Made by a program: the position numbers and the translations under genes
Notes under the pieces: model-generated
The model's database searches: none
Told to the model about the DNA's origin: nothing
The model's input: the letters and a program-made list of their open reading frames with translations, nothing else
Part shown: one piece after another, positions 1 through 11,412 of the stretch
How positions within the stretch are numbered: the stretch's first letter is position 1
Layout: each line of letters starts with the position of its first letter
Source of the DNA: Mycoplasmopsis cynos
GTDB taxonomy: Bacteria > Bacillota_I > Bacilli_A > Mycoplasmatales > Metamycoplasmataceae
DNA length: 64,000 nt
Direction of reading: 5' to 3'
Assembly: GCF_900660545.1 (NCBI RefSeq)
Contig: NZ_LR214986.1
Coordinates: 372,001-436,000, forward strand

Positions 1-1
1 T

Positions 2-1348
2 TATTATGTTAAAGAAGATACTTTAATTGATCAAGAAGCATTAAAAAGAGGAACAAGTATTTATTTAGTTGATCGAGTAATACCGATGTTGCCAATCGAG
101 TTATCAAATGGAATTTGTTCATTAAATCCAAATGAAGAAAGATTTGTAATCGCTTGCGAAATGGAAATTGATAAAAATGGTAAAAATTTAAATGTTAATG
201 TATTTCCAGGAATTATTGAAAGTAAATTTAGACTAACATATAAGCAAGTTGATAATTATTTTAAAACTAATGATCTAGGTTTTAATAATGAACCTAATAA
301 CTTACTAGAATTAAAATCGATGTTAAATGATGCAAGAGATTTAAGTTTAATTTTGCATAAATACAAAATTAATGAAGGATATGTTGATTTTGAAATTTCT
401 GAACCTAAAATAAAACTAGATGAATTTGGTTCGGTGAAAGAAATTATTATTAATCAAAGAGGATTTTCAGAGGTTTTAATTGAAGATTTTATGGTACGTG
501 CAAATGAAACTATTGCTAAATATTTAACTATGCAGAAATTACCAGTTTTATATAGAATTCATGAAACACCTGACGAATTAAAAATTAGTAACTTGAAAAA
601 TACTCTTTTTGCAATGAATATAAAAGATATAAAACTTGATTCAAAAACAATTAATCCAAAAAACTTCGCTGAGCTTGTTGGACAAATTAATAAAATAAGA
701 AATGATGATTTTATTAAAATGATGTTTTTAAGAACTATGCAAAAGGCTGTTTATTCTGAAAATAATATAGGTCATTTCGGACTTGCTTCAAAATTTTATT
801 GCCATTTTACTAGTCCAATAAGAAGATACCCAGATTTAGTTATTCATAGAATTATTAGAGAATTTATTTTTAATAAAAATTTAAATGAATTAGAAAGCTT
901 TACTAATAAAATGTCGTTATATAGCGATCTTAATACGAAAGCTGAACAAAAAGCGGTACAAATTGAAAGAAATGTTAATGATTTAAAATTTGCTGAATTT
1001 CTTAAAAATAGGATTGGAAGTGTATTTAAAGCTCAAATTCTTAGTATTACTAATTTTGGTTTTTTTGTTGAATTTGATTTTAAAGCAAGTGGAATGATTC
1101 ATAAATCTACTTTAGTTGATGGTATATATGAAGCTAATGAAACGCTAACAAAATTTTCTAATGGAACTAAAACCTTTATTCTTGGAGACTTTGTTAATGT
1201 AGTTGTGGTTGGTGTAGATCTTGTTGAAGGAAAAATAGATTGTGTTTTAGAGGATTTATATTTAGCATATCTTAACGCTAAAAAAGCAAGCTTTGAACAT
1301 AAGAAAAAAACACCTAAACACACATTGAAGTCAAAAGGAAAAGGATAA
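2..1348 (+). CDS. rnr: Ribonuclease R (RNase II family), 5' end outside window
   Basis: The reading frame is open from base 2, so 448 C-terminal residues are visible and the true start lies upstream. The RNB catalytic domain is recognised by the segment YLVDRVIPMLP and by the strongly conserved HFTSPIRRYPDLVIHR block near residue 270. The last ~110 residues contain an S1 RNA-binding fold (GSVFKAQILSITNFGFFVEF) followed by a Lys-rich tail. The family degrades structured RNA 3' to 5' in the cytoplasm; in mollicutes it is often the main exoribonuclease. The catalytic Asp cluster of the RNB domain would lie before the window start and cannot be checked. The next gene starts one base after the stop, suggesting co-transcription. 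Confidence 0.93.
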   Translation, partial: YYVKEDTLIDQEALKRGTSIYLVDRVIPMLPIELSNGICSLNPNEERFVIACEMEIDKNGKNLNVNVFPGIIESKFRLTYKQVDNYFKTNDLGFNNEPNNLLELKSMLNDARDLSLILHKYKINEGYVDFEISEPKIKLDEFGSVKEIIINQRGFSEVLIEDFMVRANETIAKYLTMQKLPVLYRIHETPDELKISNLKNTLFAMNIKDIKLDSKTINPKNFAELVGQINKIRNDDFIKMMFLRTMQKAVYSENNIGHFGLASKFYCHFTSPIRRYPDLVIHRIIREFIFNKNLNELESFTNKMSLYSDLNTKAEQKAVQIERNVNDLKFAEFLKNRIGSVFKAQILSITNFGFFVEFDFKASGMIHKSTLVDGIYEANETLTKFSNGTKTFILGDFVNVVVVGVDLVEGKIDCVLEDLYLAYLNAKKASFEHKKKTPKHTLKSKGKG

Positions 1349-1349
1349 T

Positions 1350-2135
1350 ATGCAGGATGAATTATTTAAAAATCGCAATATTGTTAAAAATTCATTAGGT
1401 TTTGATTCTGATTTATATGTTTTTCAAGATAAGAATATGTTTAATTACTCAGTTGATACTATTTTATTAGGGAACTTCATTTACTTAAATCATAAAATAA
1501 AAAATGTTCTTGAAATAGGCACAAATAATGCAGCATTAGCTATATTTGTTGCTTCTAGAAATAAAGAACTTAAAATAGATGCAGTTGAAATTCAAAAAAA
1601 AGCCGCTGATTTGGCTAAATATAATGTTAAATTTAATAATTTAGAAAGTCAAATTAATATAATTAATCAAGACTTCAATAATTTTTGAGTTAATCATACT
1701 AAAACTAATGCAAAAAAGTATCAAAGCATTTTTTGTAATCCTCCTTTTTATGAAGTTGATAAAATTATGCAAAAAACAAAAGTGAATAATGAAGTGTTAA
1801 TTGCTACATTTGAAATTGCTTTAACTCTTGAAAATTTAATTTATGGTGCTTCAAAAATAATTGAACAAAAAGGTTTTTTATCATTAGTTTTGCCAGTTGA
1901 AAGATCTATTGATGCTTTTGCAATTTTGAAAAAATATAATTTTGAACCTAAAAGAATCCAATTTGTTTATCCAAGAGCGGATCAAAAACCTAAGTTTATT
2001 TTATTAGAGGCTAGATATCAAACTGGTTCAGGACCACATTTTCTTAAAAATATTTATTTACATAGTCAAGATGATAGAACAAATCATGAGTATTTACCAG
2101 AAGTGAAAGAGTTATATAAGCCTATAAAGGTATAG
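1350..2135 (+). CDS. TrmN6/YfiC-type SAM-dependent methyltransferase
   Basis: A 261-residue protein; the TGA at 1687 must be read as Trp to join its two halves. It has a Rossmann SAM-binding segment (NVLEIGTNNAALAIFVASR, about residues 51-69) and the NPPF motif (FCNPPFYE, about residue 130) typical of N6-adenine methyltransferases. Family members of this length and layout methylate A37 of tRNA-Val (TrmN6) or related RNA targets. It starts one base after the rnr stop and ends 9 bases before metG, with an overlapping ribosome-binding site, so it sits in a translation-linked operon. The RNA-versus-DNA target is inferred from family and context. Confidence 0.82.
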
Positions 2136-3701
<1,566 letters not shown>

Positions 3702-3711
3702 TGAGGAAATA

Positions 3712-3996
3712 ATGATATACTCAAGATCTTTTAAATATATAATTAACCCAGAAAAAATCAAAGGTTTTATTGATTATTTATATGTGTTTACTCAAAAAGC
3801 TAGAATGTTTGAAACTAATTTATCTTTTGAATATGGTTTAGAAGGAAAAGATAAAATTATTGTTTTACAAAGATGATCAACTAGACAAAGCTATCAAGAT
3901 TTTATTAACATTCCAGAGTTTGATAAAGAAATAAAAACTCTTGAAAAAATGTCTAAGAAAATTGAAATTTTATTCGATTTAGAACTAGAAAGATAA
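3712..3996 (+). CDS. Small ABM-like (antibiotic biosynthesis monooxygenase fold) protein
   Basis: A 94-residue protein preceded by GAGGAAAT. The segment IIVLQRWSTRQSYQDFINIP followed by a helix and EILFDLELER resembles the dimeric ferredoxin-like ABM domain, in which a Trp-containing strand precedes a helix ending in a conserved acidic patch. Family members are quinol monooxygenases or small stress proteins, and no catalytic residue can be assigned here. It lies 10 bases after metG and before a strong terminator, so it is the last gene of the rnr-metG transcript. Assignment rests on fold pattern only. Confidence 0.5.
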
Positions 3997-4016
3997 TTTT
4001 TTAGATTTTATATGCA

Positions 4017-4052
4017 TCAAAAAAGCATTCATCATAATGAATGCTTTTTTGA
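4017..4052. terminator. Bidirectional intrinsic terminator
   Basis: A perfect 16-bp stem (4017-4032 with 4037-4052) around the 4-base loop CATA. It carries A and T tracts on the two sides, so it can stop transcripts arriving from the metG side (+) and from the S16 protease gene (-). Confidence 0.9.
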
Positions 4053-4058
4053 TCAATT

Positions 4059-5513
4059 TTATTTAATTAACATCTTATTTTTATTTAAGAATAAATCATT
4101 AAAAATTTCATCATAGGTATTTATTAAAATAACATTCATTTCAGGATTTAAATAACTAGATATTTTTAAATAGTCCTTCTCATTTTCTTTTGGAATGAAT
4201 ACTTTCTTAATACCTGAATTTGAACATTTGATTAATTTTAGGTCAATTGCACCAACGGCTTTAATACATCCTTCAAGTGAAATTGCACCAGTAAATGCTG
4301 TGTCATCAGGAATTTTAATATTTAAAATTTTTGAGATAATCGCTGTTGTTAAACTTATTCCTGCTGAATTTCCGCTTATTTGAGAGTTTATATCATTAGT
4401 AGAAATACAAAAACCCTTATTAATGTGATGTTTTATTTCGCTAGGATTGTACGCTTTTAAGTATTCATAAGCAACTTCTTTTGCTATCTTTACAGATAAA
4501 TTCATATCATCATTACTTTTCATTAAGATCATATCATCATTGCTTGAAGAGAATTGAGTAATAATTTTTGAAATAAAGGCTTTATTATAAAAAGGCGATA
4601 CCCCAATAATGTTAACTAGACCAGGTTTTTGAATATTACTTTCATTATTATTTTGATCTTTATAAATGTTTTCACTATCCCAATTATTAAATGCTTCTAT
4701 ATTTAAATTAGAAATGTTGTGTTTATTTAAATAACTGAAAAAGTCAAACAAAGCACTTTTAAGATTATCTAAGCATTGATTTTTATTTAAAGAAACAAAG
4801 TGAAGAATTTGATCATTTGTAAATTGTATGTTTGAATTAAATTTTTGATTTATTTTAGGAATTTCTCTTTTTAATAATGTTTCTATTTTTTCATTAAATT
4901 TAATTTCTTCAAACATATGAAAATTATGATTTATTAGTGCGTTATTATATTCATTGAAAATAAAGAATACTATTGATTTTTTTATATTTATATCTAAATT
5001 TAAATATTGATCTTTTATTTTTTTAGTATTAAATTGATTAAAAATGAAATTAATATGTTCGGGCGATAAAGTGCTAATATTTTTTATGAAAATAATAGGA
5101 TTATTTACTTTTGATTTAATAATTTCACTAGTAAGTAAATTCACATTGTTGTTATTATTTAATGAATTTATAAATTTTGCAGCATCAATTGTTATTGTTT
5201 TTAGTTTTTTGTAATTTGAAATTGATTGAATAAATTGCTCGATATCAGAATTCTTACTACCAATGAGATTGAAATTTGTTATATCGTTTTTCAGATCATT
5301 TTTTAGATTAATAGCTGCACTTTTGAAGCCAATGATACTATTCATTAGATTTAAAATTAAATTAATTAGTTCATCTTTTACATTTTGATTTTTATTTGAA
5401 AAAGATTCAAGTATTTCAATTTTTTTTCTGTTTTCGCTAATAAAATTTGGATTATGAGTAGTGTAATTATGCATTATTAAATTTTCTATTATTTTTTCAA
5501 TATTATTTTTCAT
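4059..5513 (-). CDS. Stand-alone Lon-type (S16) serine protease domain protein
   Basis: 484 residues. The C-terminal ~150 residues are a Lon proteolytic domain: GNSAGISLTTA carries the nucleophile Ser383, TAFTGAISLEGCIKAVG matches the family core, and Lys426 in AIDLK completes the Ser-Lys dyad. The Ser to Lys spacing is 43 residues, as in E. coli Lon (S679/K722). The N-terminal ~300 residues have no Walker motifs, so the AAA+ module found in normal Lon is missing here. The start overlaps the end of the upstream Clp-type ATPase gene by 11 bases, suggesting translational coupling and a two-subunit protease. The usual DGPSAG before the Ser is reduced to SGNSAG. I do not know a named family with this layout. 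Confidence 0.78.
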   Translation of the reverse strand: MKNNIEKIIENLIMHNYTTHNPNFISENRKKIEILESFSNKNQNVKDELINLILNLMNSIIGFKSAAINLKNDLKNDITNFNLIGSKNSDIEQFIQSISNYKKLKTITIDAAKFINSLNNNNNVNLLTSEIIKSKVNNPIIFIKNISTLSPEHINFIFNQFNTKKIKDQYLNLDINIKKSIVFFIFNEYNNALINHNFHMFEEIKFNEKIETLLKREIPKINQKFNSNIQFTNDQILHFVSLNKNQCLDNLKSALFDFFSYLNKHNISNLNIEAFNNWDSENIYKDQNNNESNIQKPGLVNIIGVSPFYNKAFISKIITQFSSSNDDMILMKSNDDMNLSVKIAKEVAYEYLKAYNPSEIKHHINKGFCISTNDINSQISGNSAGISLTTAIISKILNIKIPDDTAFTGAISLEGCIKAVGAIDLKLIKCSNSGIKKVFIPKENEKDYLKISSYLNPEMNVILINTYDEIFNDLFLNKNKMLIK

Positions 5514-8400
5514 TATATTCCCCCTTTGCTATAACTTTATTTTTTTCATACTTTAAAGTTATAATAATTTTTTTATTAAGATCCATTTCTAAAATAACGT
5601 TACTAATCGTAGACAAAATATTAATATCTATAAAAGATTCTATTTTCCTTACACCAAAACCAGATTCAATAATTTTTTTGACCACTCTTTTAAATGATTT
5701 ATGATCAAAAATAAAATCAATCTCATTTTTATATGAAGCAGAAATTTTGCTTAGTTGATCATTTAATTTTTTACAAAAAATCTCATAAACAATGTCATTT
5801 GATATCTCGTTGAACAAGATGATATCATCAAATCTTCCTAAAATTTCTTCACGGAATTTTAGTTTTGCACTTTTTAATCATTCATTAGGTTTATTGATTA
5901 ATCTTTTATATTCAAATAATGTAGAGTTTAAGTTTGTTGTGCAAATAACTATTGAGTTTTTTAAAGAGATTTCACTTCCCATATTATCTACATATGTTCC
6001 TGTTGATAATATTTGTAGAAGTATATCAATTGTTTTTTGCGATGCTTTTTCAATTTCATCAAATAAAACAATAGATTGAGGATTGTTTGATAATTGTTTA
6101 CTTAATGTGCCATTTTGATCAATTAGCGATTTTATTTCATCAGCATATTCAGACATATTTAAAATCAAAAATTTATCTTTTGAAAATAACTTTTCAGCTA
6201 TTAATTCTGCTGTTTTTGTTTTTCCAACTCCTGTTGGACCTGCAAAAAGATAACTTCTTCATGGTTTTTTGATTTCTTGATTCAATACATATCTATTTGG
6301 AATAGGTTTTGTTATTAAATCAATTTGTTTATTTTGTCCGATAATTTCTGACTTTAAAAATCCATTTAATGATTTTATATTTTGAATTAATGTTTGATAG
6401 TCATTGGTTTTTAGATCTTTTTCAAATGGAAATACTATGTTATTAAGTTCAGATTTTATGTATTTAATATAGTTATTTTTATCAGTTGTCAAATTTTTAT
6501 TTGTTATTTCTAAATTTGTGAAAAAGCTTTTTAAAATAACATCTATAGTTACTTTTTCAATTAATGAAAAATCTAAACCGATAAATAAAAAACTTTTTAA
6601 CATTGTTCTATCAGGAATTTTTATTTTATAGTAATTTTTATTTGCATTAAAGTCAGAATATAAAAAGCAATATCTTAATTCATCTAATTCTATTTTTGAT
6701 ATATTTTTATCATTAATTATTTCATTTTTAAGTTCATCATAGTAATTTTTATGATTTATGTCATTATTATGCAGAACATTAAATTTATTTTCTTTTAAAT
6801 CAACATTATGAGAAAAGTAATTAAAAATTAGTTTCTTTCCATATTTTTTTGATAATTTAAAGATATTTTGTATATATTCAAGTAATTTTGCAAAATCACT
6901 AGTTTTTTTACATTCACAATTCTCTATAGTTCCCTCGCACAGCTCCTTCTCTATTAAACAATTTAATTTAAAAGTTGAATTCTCTTCATAATTAGGATGA
7001 TATTCTCGATATGCATCTAAGACTTCTGAAATAGTTTTTGATATATCTATATATTTTGTAAACAATCCACCTTCACGTTTATTAAATTTTTTAAACTCAT
7101 CAAAAAAATCACTAGATTCTTTATTTTCAAATGCTTCTTTAAATGATTTAAATCAAAGAATTTTATAAATCTCAAAATTTTTTTCAATATGATAAATTAA
7201 TAAATTTAGTTGATCAATCATTTTATCAATTATTATTAAATTATCAATACCATTATTATATTGTAGTGTTTTAATATCATTATTTTTATTAGCGCTAAGT
7301 TGGCTTATAATAAATTCATATGCACTTGTGATTGGATTTTTATTATTGTTAAATAAACTATTATTTGTTAGATTTATTATATTAACTGTTTCATTATTAA
7401 TTGAATAATTACTATTTACATTATGTGTATTCGATATTTGGTCATTAATTAATTTATTCATTATGTTGAGGTTATCATTATTATGCATGATACCTGTGAT
7501 AAATTTTCAAGTTTTGTTATTTTTATATGATTTTGATGTTTTAAAATCTTCAATAGTTTCATCGTTTTCTAAAAGAATTATTCTAACTTTTTTGTTTACG
7601 ATATTAAATTTAGATATTGAATCAAATGGACTATTAGAAAGTTTGTGAGAATCATTTCCAAAAAATTTATAATAAGATATATTCTTGATAATTGCATAGT
7701 ATTTGTCTATATTTATATCTCTATATTTTCTTAGTAATCGATCAGCTGCATTTTTAACGGATTCTGTTTCTGAACCTCATAGATTTACATCTGTCAATTC
7801 TGAAATATCATCAAAAAATTCATAAGCAATTTTATTTTCAGGATTATTTTTATTATAATAATTAATATTATATTCTAATTGCATTTTTCTTCCGCTATTT
7901 ACTGGGTCATAAAAAATAATATTGTTAATATATGAGTTAAATTGGTTTTGCAAGTTTTGATTGTATAAGTAATTATGATTATTTATATTATTCTCATTTC
8001 AACCTTTATTATAGTAATTTCAATTACCATTTTGGTCTGTCAATATTTCATCATCTTCTAGATTTCATATTTGATTTAACAAATGAAAAATATCATTTAA
8101 CATACTATTTAATGCATCTAAATTATTATTATTATTTAGATTCTTTTTTAAATCGGTCACTTTTTGAATAAGTTCTTTTATAGATAGAATTTTCTTGTGA
8201 AAATCATTGTTTTTATTAAAAAACATTTCATTAGAAAATGTGAAAAAAAGGTCGAATATTGATTCTAAAATTTCACTTAGGTTTCTTTCGTCATAATGAG
8301 TTAGGGTTTTATTTCTTGATAATCTATTAATTTTTTCAAATAAGTATTCTAAATCTATTATTTTTTTAATTTTATTTTTCATTTCATTTTGAGTTAGCAT
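5503..8400 (-). CDS. Clp-type AAA+ ATPase with long unique N-terminal region
   Basis: A single 965-residue frame once TGA is read as Trp; I checked the gaps and found no TAA or TAG. The C-terminal ~290 residues are a Clp/Hsp100 D2-like AAA+ module: IIGQNKQID, Walker A AGPTGVGKT (720-728), Walker B IVLFDEIEKA (Asp781-Glu782), sensor 1 in CTTNLN, an arginine finger in LGRFDDI, and sensor 2 in GVRKIES. All key residues look intact. The first ~670 residues are Asn-rich and show no D1 ATPase, Clp N-domain or zinc finger; a CxC (NCECKK) is present. AAGGAGAAAT precedes the ATG. It overlaps the downstream S16 protease gene and probably acts as its unfoldase, which is inference. Confidence 0.82.
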
Positions 8401-8666
8401 ATTTCTCCTTATTAAACTTTTATTTACTGCAAAAATTATATAAAACCAGAATATAGAAAGTTGAAATTTTGAAAAATATGTTTTATAATATTCTCTATTA
8501 TATATATGATATTTTGATTAATAAATTTATCAATATATGTTATAAACATCTTTAACTTAAATAGACAATTTATAAGTTTTTAAATATATCTTAAAGTGAT
8601 TTTTAAATTTTTTTGTGAAAAACAGGTTTTATGTTGAGAAGTTTAGAATAAAAAAAGGAACAGAGT
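8401..8666. promoter_or_regulatory. Divergent intergenic region of the AAA+/S16 and exonuclease-like locus
   Basis: 266 very AT-rich bases between two divergent starts. On the minus strand a TATAAT-like element (about 8437-8442) and AAGGAGAAAT (8401-8410) precede the ATPase gene. On the plus strand AAAGGAACAG precedes ATG 8667. No clear operator palindrome is visible. A shared regulatory region for the two transcripts is plausible. Confidence 0.4.
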
Positions 8667-11075
8667 ATGGAAAATGTAACAAGTGTTAAGGATAAATTTA
8701 AAATTCTTTTTATCGACGGTGAATCATTATTTAATTTTATTTATACAACTTATATTCATACAAATTGAGAAAATAAAGATAATTCATTGAATCCATTATT
8801 GAATTATTTGTTTAAAATCATTTATAGAACGCCAAATTTAGATAATTACTATTATTCATATGATAATTTTTTTGAGGATTCTAGGGGCTTTGTTATTAAC
8901 TATGCACTTTGAGATAAAAAAACTATTTCAAGTAAAATATTAATTGATAAACTATCTGAAAGTGAACGTATGAATGATCATTTTTTAATAAAATTATTTG
9001 AAGTTTTTAATAATTACAAAGAGAGAAATAAGGATAATATTTCAAAGGATGTTATTGATTGAGACAAGTTATTTCTTTCAATAAGTAATTATATTTTATT
9101 GTTTATGAATGATATTTTCGCAAACTACAGTAAAGTATTTATTGCTTTTAATTGAGTAAATACTCCAAAAAATAAAACAGAATTAGACTCAAATTATTTT
9201 TTTGATATAAATAAACCAACTAATGAGACTATAAGAAATTTAGTTTTAAAAACATTTTCAAAAAAATATCAATATTCATTTCAAAAACAATTTTTTGATT
9301 TTTGAAATGAAAATGATAAAGATAAACATAGTGCATTATATTGTGATTTGTTAACTTATTTAAGAATAAAAAACAACCCTGAATCAAAATATAATCAATG
9401 ATATGAAATAGCAAGAAAGAAATTTATTGATATTTTAATAGAGATGAAATTCGATATTATTACAATTCCTTTTTTTGAGTCTTTTGATACAATCAATTCA
9501 TTTTTGCAAATGTTAAAAACAGAAACGAACTGAGAAAGAAGATTAACTTTTTTAGATCAACCCAATTTTAACTATCAAGGTTCATATTATAAAGATAAAA
9601 ATCAAAAAATACCATTGGAATATTTTATATATAGTCAAAACGATATATTTAGATCATTAATAGACAACGATGTAACTAGAATAAAAATACATAAAAAGAA
9701 TAAAAAAGATGTAGAGTGGTTTGAATTTGAAACACCACAGTGATTAATTAATAATTTTGGGGTTTTGCCAAGGGATTATAATGATTTTTCACTTCTTACA
9801 TTTAAACCATTTTTGAAAAATAATTTTAATAAAAAACCAATAGCTGGTTTTTCTGATAAAGAGGCAATAAAATTTTTAAAAACTTATGGTTCAATAGAGA
9901 AGTTTGAGAAATTTGCCTTTGAATTTTGAGAAAATCATGAAATATTAACAAATAATTTAAAAATAAAGCAACCATGCTATAAAAAGATATCAACTAATTT
10001 CTTTTTAAAATGTATTAATTTAGAAAACAAAAACGATATTCATAAAGAAAAATTTAATTTAACTAGATTAGAGTTGGAATATTTTATTAAAGTATATAAA
10101 TTAATTTATAGTATAAAAGAAACAGATGATTTGTATTGAATTCTTTATTATAATAATTCATCGAAAACTGAAAATGTATTAGAAACTGAGTATTATAAGT
10201 ATATTTATAGTAATGATATTTTTTTAAAAAATAAATTTGATTCAACTTATGATTCATTTGATTTTTTTAAGAAAGAATCGTATTTTAATTCTAATTTTAA
10301 TCTTAAAGAAAATGTTTGAAGGTTATTGCCTTTTACAAGTTCATTATTTAAATACTACTATAACACTAATTTTGAAAATAAAAACCTTAATTTTAGAAAA
10401 TATAATTTTAAACATACACATTTAATGACTTATGCGCCTGTTTCTAAACTTTCTAAGTTATTTTCTCCATTAAATATCAATAACATTTATTTTCAAATGT
10501 TTTTAGATGAAATTTATATTATTGATAATGAGGTATTTAAAAATATAGTAGATACATTTTCTGAATTCGCTAAAAGTAATATATATTTTAGATTATTGTT
10601 AAGAAATTTGGAATTTCGAAAAGCTGATGTTGAAAATAAAAAAAATGTTTTTAAACAAGACAAAAATGTACTTATTATTAACTATAATGATTATGATAAA
10701 TTAATTTGTAATAGTAGATTATTTGAAACAAGATGATTTGAATTTTTTAATAAAAAAGATAGCAATGATAAAGAAACAAAATTTGTAAGGAATATTAAAT
10801 TAAATGAAAATCTCACATCTAATCAAATATTGAAAAAACTTTTATATAATGATACAAAAATTGATTTTTATTATGAAAAATTAACAAATAATAATTGATT
10901 AACACAATATATAGTATTTGATTTCATATTAAATGAAAAGGATGTATATGATGAGATTGTTGATCAATTAAAGAAAATTGATAATTATCGCGAGGTTTTT
11001 ACATATAAAACAAATACAATTAGTGAAAAAAATCTAAAAAACTATTCATTTCATTTTTTAAAAAATATTAAATAA
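8667..11075 (+). CDS. Large protein with a degenerate 5'-3' exonuclease (FEN/PolI-N) region
   Basis: 802 residues with many TGA-encoded Trp. The first ~430 residues can be followed along the 5'-3' exonuclease fold: KILFIDGESLFNFIY (Asp17, like the IDG.S start of the family), a strand VFIAFNWV where the metal-binding Asp is replaced by Asn, IITIPFFESFDTINSFLQML (like the EADD block but E-S-F-D at 271-274), and KPIAGFSDKEAIKFLKTYG (391 onward, like the G..G.KTA..LL..YGS helix-hairpin motif). The loss of several acidic residues suggests weak or no nuclease activity. The C-terminal ~370 residues are unlike anything I recognise. Divergent from the AAA+/S16 genes. The homology is my own pattern match and needs a profile search. 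Confidence 0.55.
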
Positions 11076-11095
11076 GATTTTTATATCTTATTTTA
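11071..11095 (+). terminator. Probable terminator after exonuclease-like gene
   Basis: A short AATAAGA/TCTTATT stem with a 7-base loop overlaps the stop codon and is followed by TTTT. It is weak, and a stronger hairpin lies about 100 bases downstream. Confidence 0.45.
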
Positions 11096-11412
11096 AGATT
11101 TCTAATCAATGTTTTAAATTTAAATGAGCAAATATAACGCCTAAAATATTTAATTATACATCATAAAAATGCAAAAAAACAAAATATGGAATTGTTCCAC
11201 ATTTTGTCTCTTTTTTTCTCTTAAAATAAAATTTTAATATAATTTAATCGTATTTAAGCAAACATACAAAACAAAACAAAATTTATGACAATTTTATTTT
11301 GTTATTTTTTAATTTAATAAATTAATTTCGCATTCATAATTATATACATAACGAAGTTATAACATATATTAGATTAAATATTATAAAACATATTTTAAAA
11401 AGGAGAAATAAT
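11076..11412. other. Intergenic region with second terminator and lipoprotein promoter
   Basis: 337 bases without a gene. At 11179-11207 a 13-bp stem with one mismatch and a 3-base loop (ACAAAATATGGAA / TTCCACATTTTGT) is followed by a T-rich run to about 11219, a convincing intrinsic terminator. Near 11379-11388 TATTATAAAA is a candidate -10 for the next lipoprotein gene, whose ribosome-binding site AAAAGGAGAAAT follows. Nothing else recognisable is seen. Confidence 0.6.
11179..11219 (+). terminator. Intrinsic terminator
   Basis: A 13-bp near-perfect stem with loop TTG, followed by a T-rich tract. It isolates the nucleic-acid uptake operon from the exonuclease-like gene. Confidence 0.8.

Noticed and set aside
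4195-4383. Plus-strand ORF antisense to the S16 protease domain
   Set aside because: Overlaps the catalytic core of a real gene and has no ribosome-binding site.
5503-8400. Five separate small genes on the minus strand
   Set aside because: All are in the same frame and separated only by TGA (Trp) codons; they form one 965-residue ATPase.
11349-11362. ATAACGAAGTTAT palindrome resembling a loxP arm
   Set aside because: Only about 10 bases match, there is no second arm or 8-bp spacer, and AT-rich palindromes are expected by chance here.
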